From: Litsea cubeba
Taxonomy: Eukaryota > Streptophyta > Magnoliopsida > Laurales > Lauraceae
Length of the DNA: 64,000 bases
Reading direction: 5' to 3'
Assembly (NCBI GenBank): GCA_012931725.1
Contig: CM022944.1
Location: 11,127,448 to 11,191,447, forward strand
Both the position numbers and the translations under genes were made by a program. Every line of letters begins with the position of its first letter. Within the stretch, counting starts at the first letter, position 1. Positions 62,028 to 64,000 of this stretch are shown one piece after another. Below the pieces are notes generated by a model. That model saw nothing but the letters and a program-made list of their open reading frames with translations, did no database searches and was not told the origin of the DNA.

Positions 62028-62481
62028 GTTAGAAAAGCAAATGAACAGAAGTTGGATCTATCTAGACTTACATAATCAACACATATTATACATCAAAACA
62101 TAAATCGTACCTGTCGCCATGGAGATGCGCAAGATGGATGGTCTAGATCTCCGATCAGGTGCTCGAACGGCCCGAATGATCTTTAGGAATTTCCCCCTCT
62201 ATGCCTCCCTTGTAAACCTCTCTATGGTGCTTGGTTTGGTTGATGATGGCGGCTAGAGGAGGGACCGAGGCTCTCTTTAAATAATACCTTATGGGAATCT
62301 AACCATCATAGTAAATCCCTAATTTTATGCCTTACCTTATTTCAGGAAACTATATATAGAAATAAATCCTTTGACATTATTAATATGAATCCTTATTGGG
62401 TCTAAATACAATAAATCAAAAATTTTGTAATCAAAATAAAATAGACAAGTTGTTGCAGGGCACCTCGTGAGATCTCACGAG
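62028..62481 (-). repeat. 5' LTR of rearranged Copia, outer end lost
   Basis: Plus strand TGTTAGAAAAGC to CTCACGAG, then homology to the other LTR stops about a dozen bases before its expected end. No MITE is present, so this copy shows the empty site. Confidence 0.85.
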
Positions 62482-64000
62482 CACCTCACATAGGAAATCA
62501 CCTCTACTTTTTATCACACCGGGAGCGGGTCTGATAGTAGGGCTAGTATATATTTTGGTGAGGGCACATTTTGAGTAGCTCGGATTTTCAATAGGTGAGT
62601 AATGTTGTGGAGTTCCATTCTTTCGGTTAAGAATTCTATCTCTTGGTAGTTGGTAGTATTCATATAAATGCTCCCCAAAACATAATTTAGAATTAAATGT
62701 TTATTAACCAATGAACTCGGAAATAATATTGTATGCGATTCGGTAATTTTCTGATTGATCCAAATTTATCTCCTTGGTCGCAGAGATTTCAGACCTGAAG
62801 ACTAACAGACTTGATTTTTAGATTCATCCATATGCCGCAGATATGATACTGAAGCTTGGAAATGGACAATGCAACCAGGTGTTTGAGAAACTTTAATCCA
62901 ATTCAAACAACTTGGTTTGGTGTTTTTGTGTTTTCAGATTGGCCCAGGCTATGGGCAGTTTTCCTTTTTCAGCCTATGTGATGGAGTTCCGTTTCCTGTC
63001 TTTCCCCATATTCTGGTATTTTGGCTGTCCCAGTATGGTTTTGTTTTGGTTGTGTTTCTCTGTTAAAAGTTTGCAAGTGAGATAGAGCTTCTTCCTCCAT
63101 CATTGCTTTGTACACTGTACATTTCTTTTGGAAAGAAATACATCTTATCTTTCTATAAAAAATTGTAAAATGATTTTTGTTCTTTCATTCTTAATTAACC
63201 CCTTGAAGTTTCAACAAAATCTATTTTTTTTTCTTACCCCCCAGCCAAGGGTTGGTTGGGACCCAAGAGAGAGCCCGCACACACAGGAAGAAAGCTCACA
63301 CAAGTGAGAAAGGAGCCCGCACACACAGAAAGAAAGCACACACAAGTGGAAAGAGAGACCCCGCACACGAGGAAAGAGGTAACATACGTAAGGTTCAAAC
63401 CATAGACAGCCAAATGAGAACTGCCACTCCTTACCACTCGCGGATAACTAACCGTTTTCAAAGTTTCAACAAATTGATGTAGAACAAGTGAAAGACCAAT
63501 TTCCACATCACAGATATCCAAATAAATCAAGTTGTGATGAAAATTTCAGCTTCAAACGATTCAAGTTGAAATCATCCTTGAGATCTCACCTTCCACAAAT
63601 TGTTCCAGCACTTGTGCTACAACACTAATGAAGGAGTAATAATGTATTTCCTCTCTTTTAAGTTTTAACCACACATGCCATGTAGCAAGTTACAAATTGA
63701 ATTCAGAAACTTTTTACCACTTACCAGTTACCACATAGCAAGTTAGGAATCAAATTCGGATAACAAAATTTCTTCCAAACTTCCTTTTTCAGCTTCATGA
63801 GCCAATCGTGACACTTTCTTTCTCAGAAGGGAGCTAAAAAGTAGTTGATTTCTAAAAGAGGAGAGTTGCTTTTTTTTCAAAGAGGGAGAAGTCCCCACTA
63901 CAGTGTCTCCCATGGAATGTTGGGGGCAGATATAAAGGAGGGAGACCCAGAATTCCTGTACAAAATAGAAAGCTAAAAGCTCATTCATTCACATGAAATT
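62482..64000. other. Right flank without recognised gene
   Basis: Positions about 62930-63165 look like an L1 3' UTR (TTTGTACACTGTACATTTCTT followed by an A-rich end). A two-copy repeat of about 46 bp (AGCCCGCACACACAG...) lies at 63270-63362. The minus frame at 63743-63988 (KKVSRLAHEAEKGSLEEILL) is exon-like but unrecognised. Confidence 0.4.

Larger units (their letters stand above)
53741..62481 (-). mobile_element. Rearranged Copia locus
   Basis: Two LTRs of about 460 bp (53741-54754 including an inserted MITE, and 62028-62481 lacking the last dozen bases) bracket 7.3 kb. The primer site (62014-62027), purine tract (54755-54770) and RT/RNase H all read minus. The gag and protease at 60442-62010 read plus. 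Inverting roughly 60.2-62.0 kb would restore the usual Copia order on the minus strand. Integrase and the N-terminal part of the reverse transcriptase are missing. A Mutator-like element and a probable solo LTR occupy the middle. Confidence 0.7.

Overview
This window is nuclear DNA of a flowering plant. Genes have many GT-AG introns, and the non-coding DNA is AT-rich and packed with plant-type LTR retrotransposons, L1 and RTE LINEs, hAT and Mutator-like DNA transposons and MITEs. I cannot name the species. The presence of a thylakoid-lumen type signal and Arabidopsis-like gene families fits any angiosperm; I suspect but cannot show a non-model, perhaps magnoliid, lineage.

Four host genes are supported and all lie on the minus strand. 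From left to right they are: a small AT-hook protein (1171-1470); TYW1, the radical-SAM enzyme that builds the tricyclic core of wybutosine on tRNA-Phe (8 exons, 3218-17121, 667 aa); a DUF21/CBS membrane protein of the CNNM/CorC type, closest in my memory to Arabidopsis CBSDUF7 (12 exons, 19908-45403, 507 aa); and a predicted thylakoid-lumen protein of unknown function (6 exons, 48560-53461, 230 aa). All exon junctions listed were read from the sequence, and reading frame is preserved across every one of them.

Most of the window is mobile DNA in introns. TYW1 intron 2 (8.1 kb) holds a plus-strand gag-protease LTR retrotransposon (6859-13774, target duplication GGGTC) that was itself split by a hAT transposon (9519-12968, target duplication CAGTCAAT). 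CBSDUF7 intron 4 (13.7 kb) holds a full-length Copia element (29785-37636, duplication CTTAC) split by an RTE LINE (33591-35917), followed by a plus-strand L1 LINE (38350-41452) split by a minus-strand L1 (38840-40409), then a GCGC-rich MITE.

Right of the last gene (53.7-62.5 kb) is a rearranged Copia locus. Its two LTRs, PBS and reverse transcriptase/RNase H are all in minus orientation, but its gag-protease segment is in plus orientation. The region has also taken up a hAT-like MITE, a Mutator-like element with a 0.4-kb internal tandem array, a probable solo LTR and a TAA-flanked MITE. The last 1.5 kb holds no recognisable gene.

I found no new defence or biosynthetic system. The most notable items are the layered insertions with exact target duplications, the gag-protease-only LTR element whose ORF ends inside its own 3' LTR, a predicted GC-AG intron in CBSDUF7, and the inverted Copia interior.
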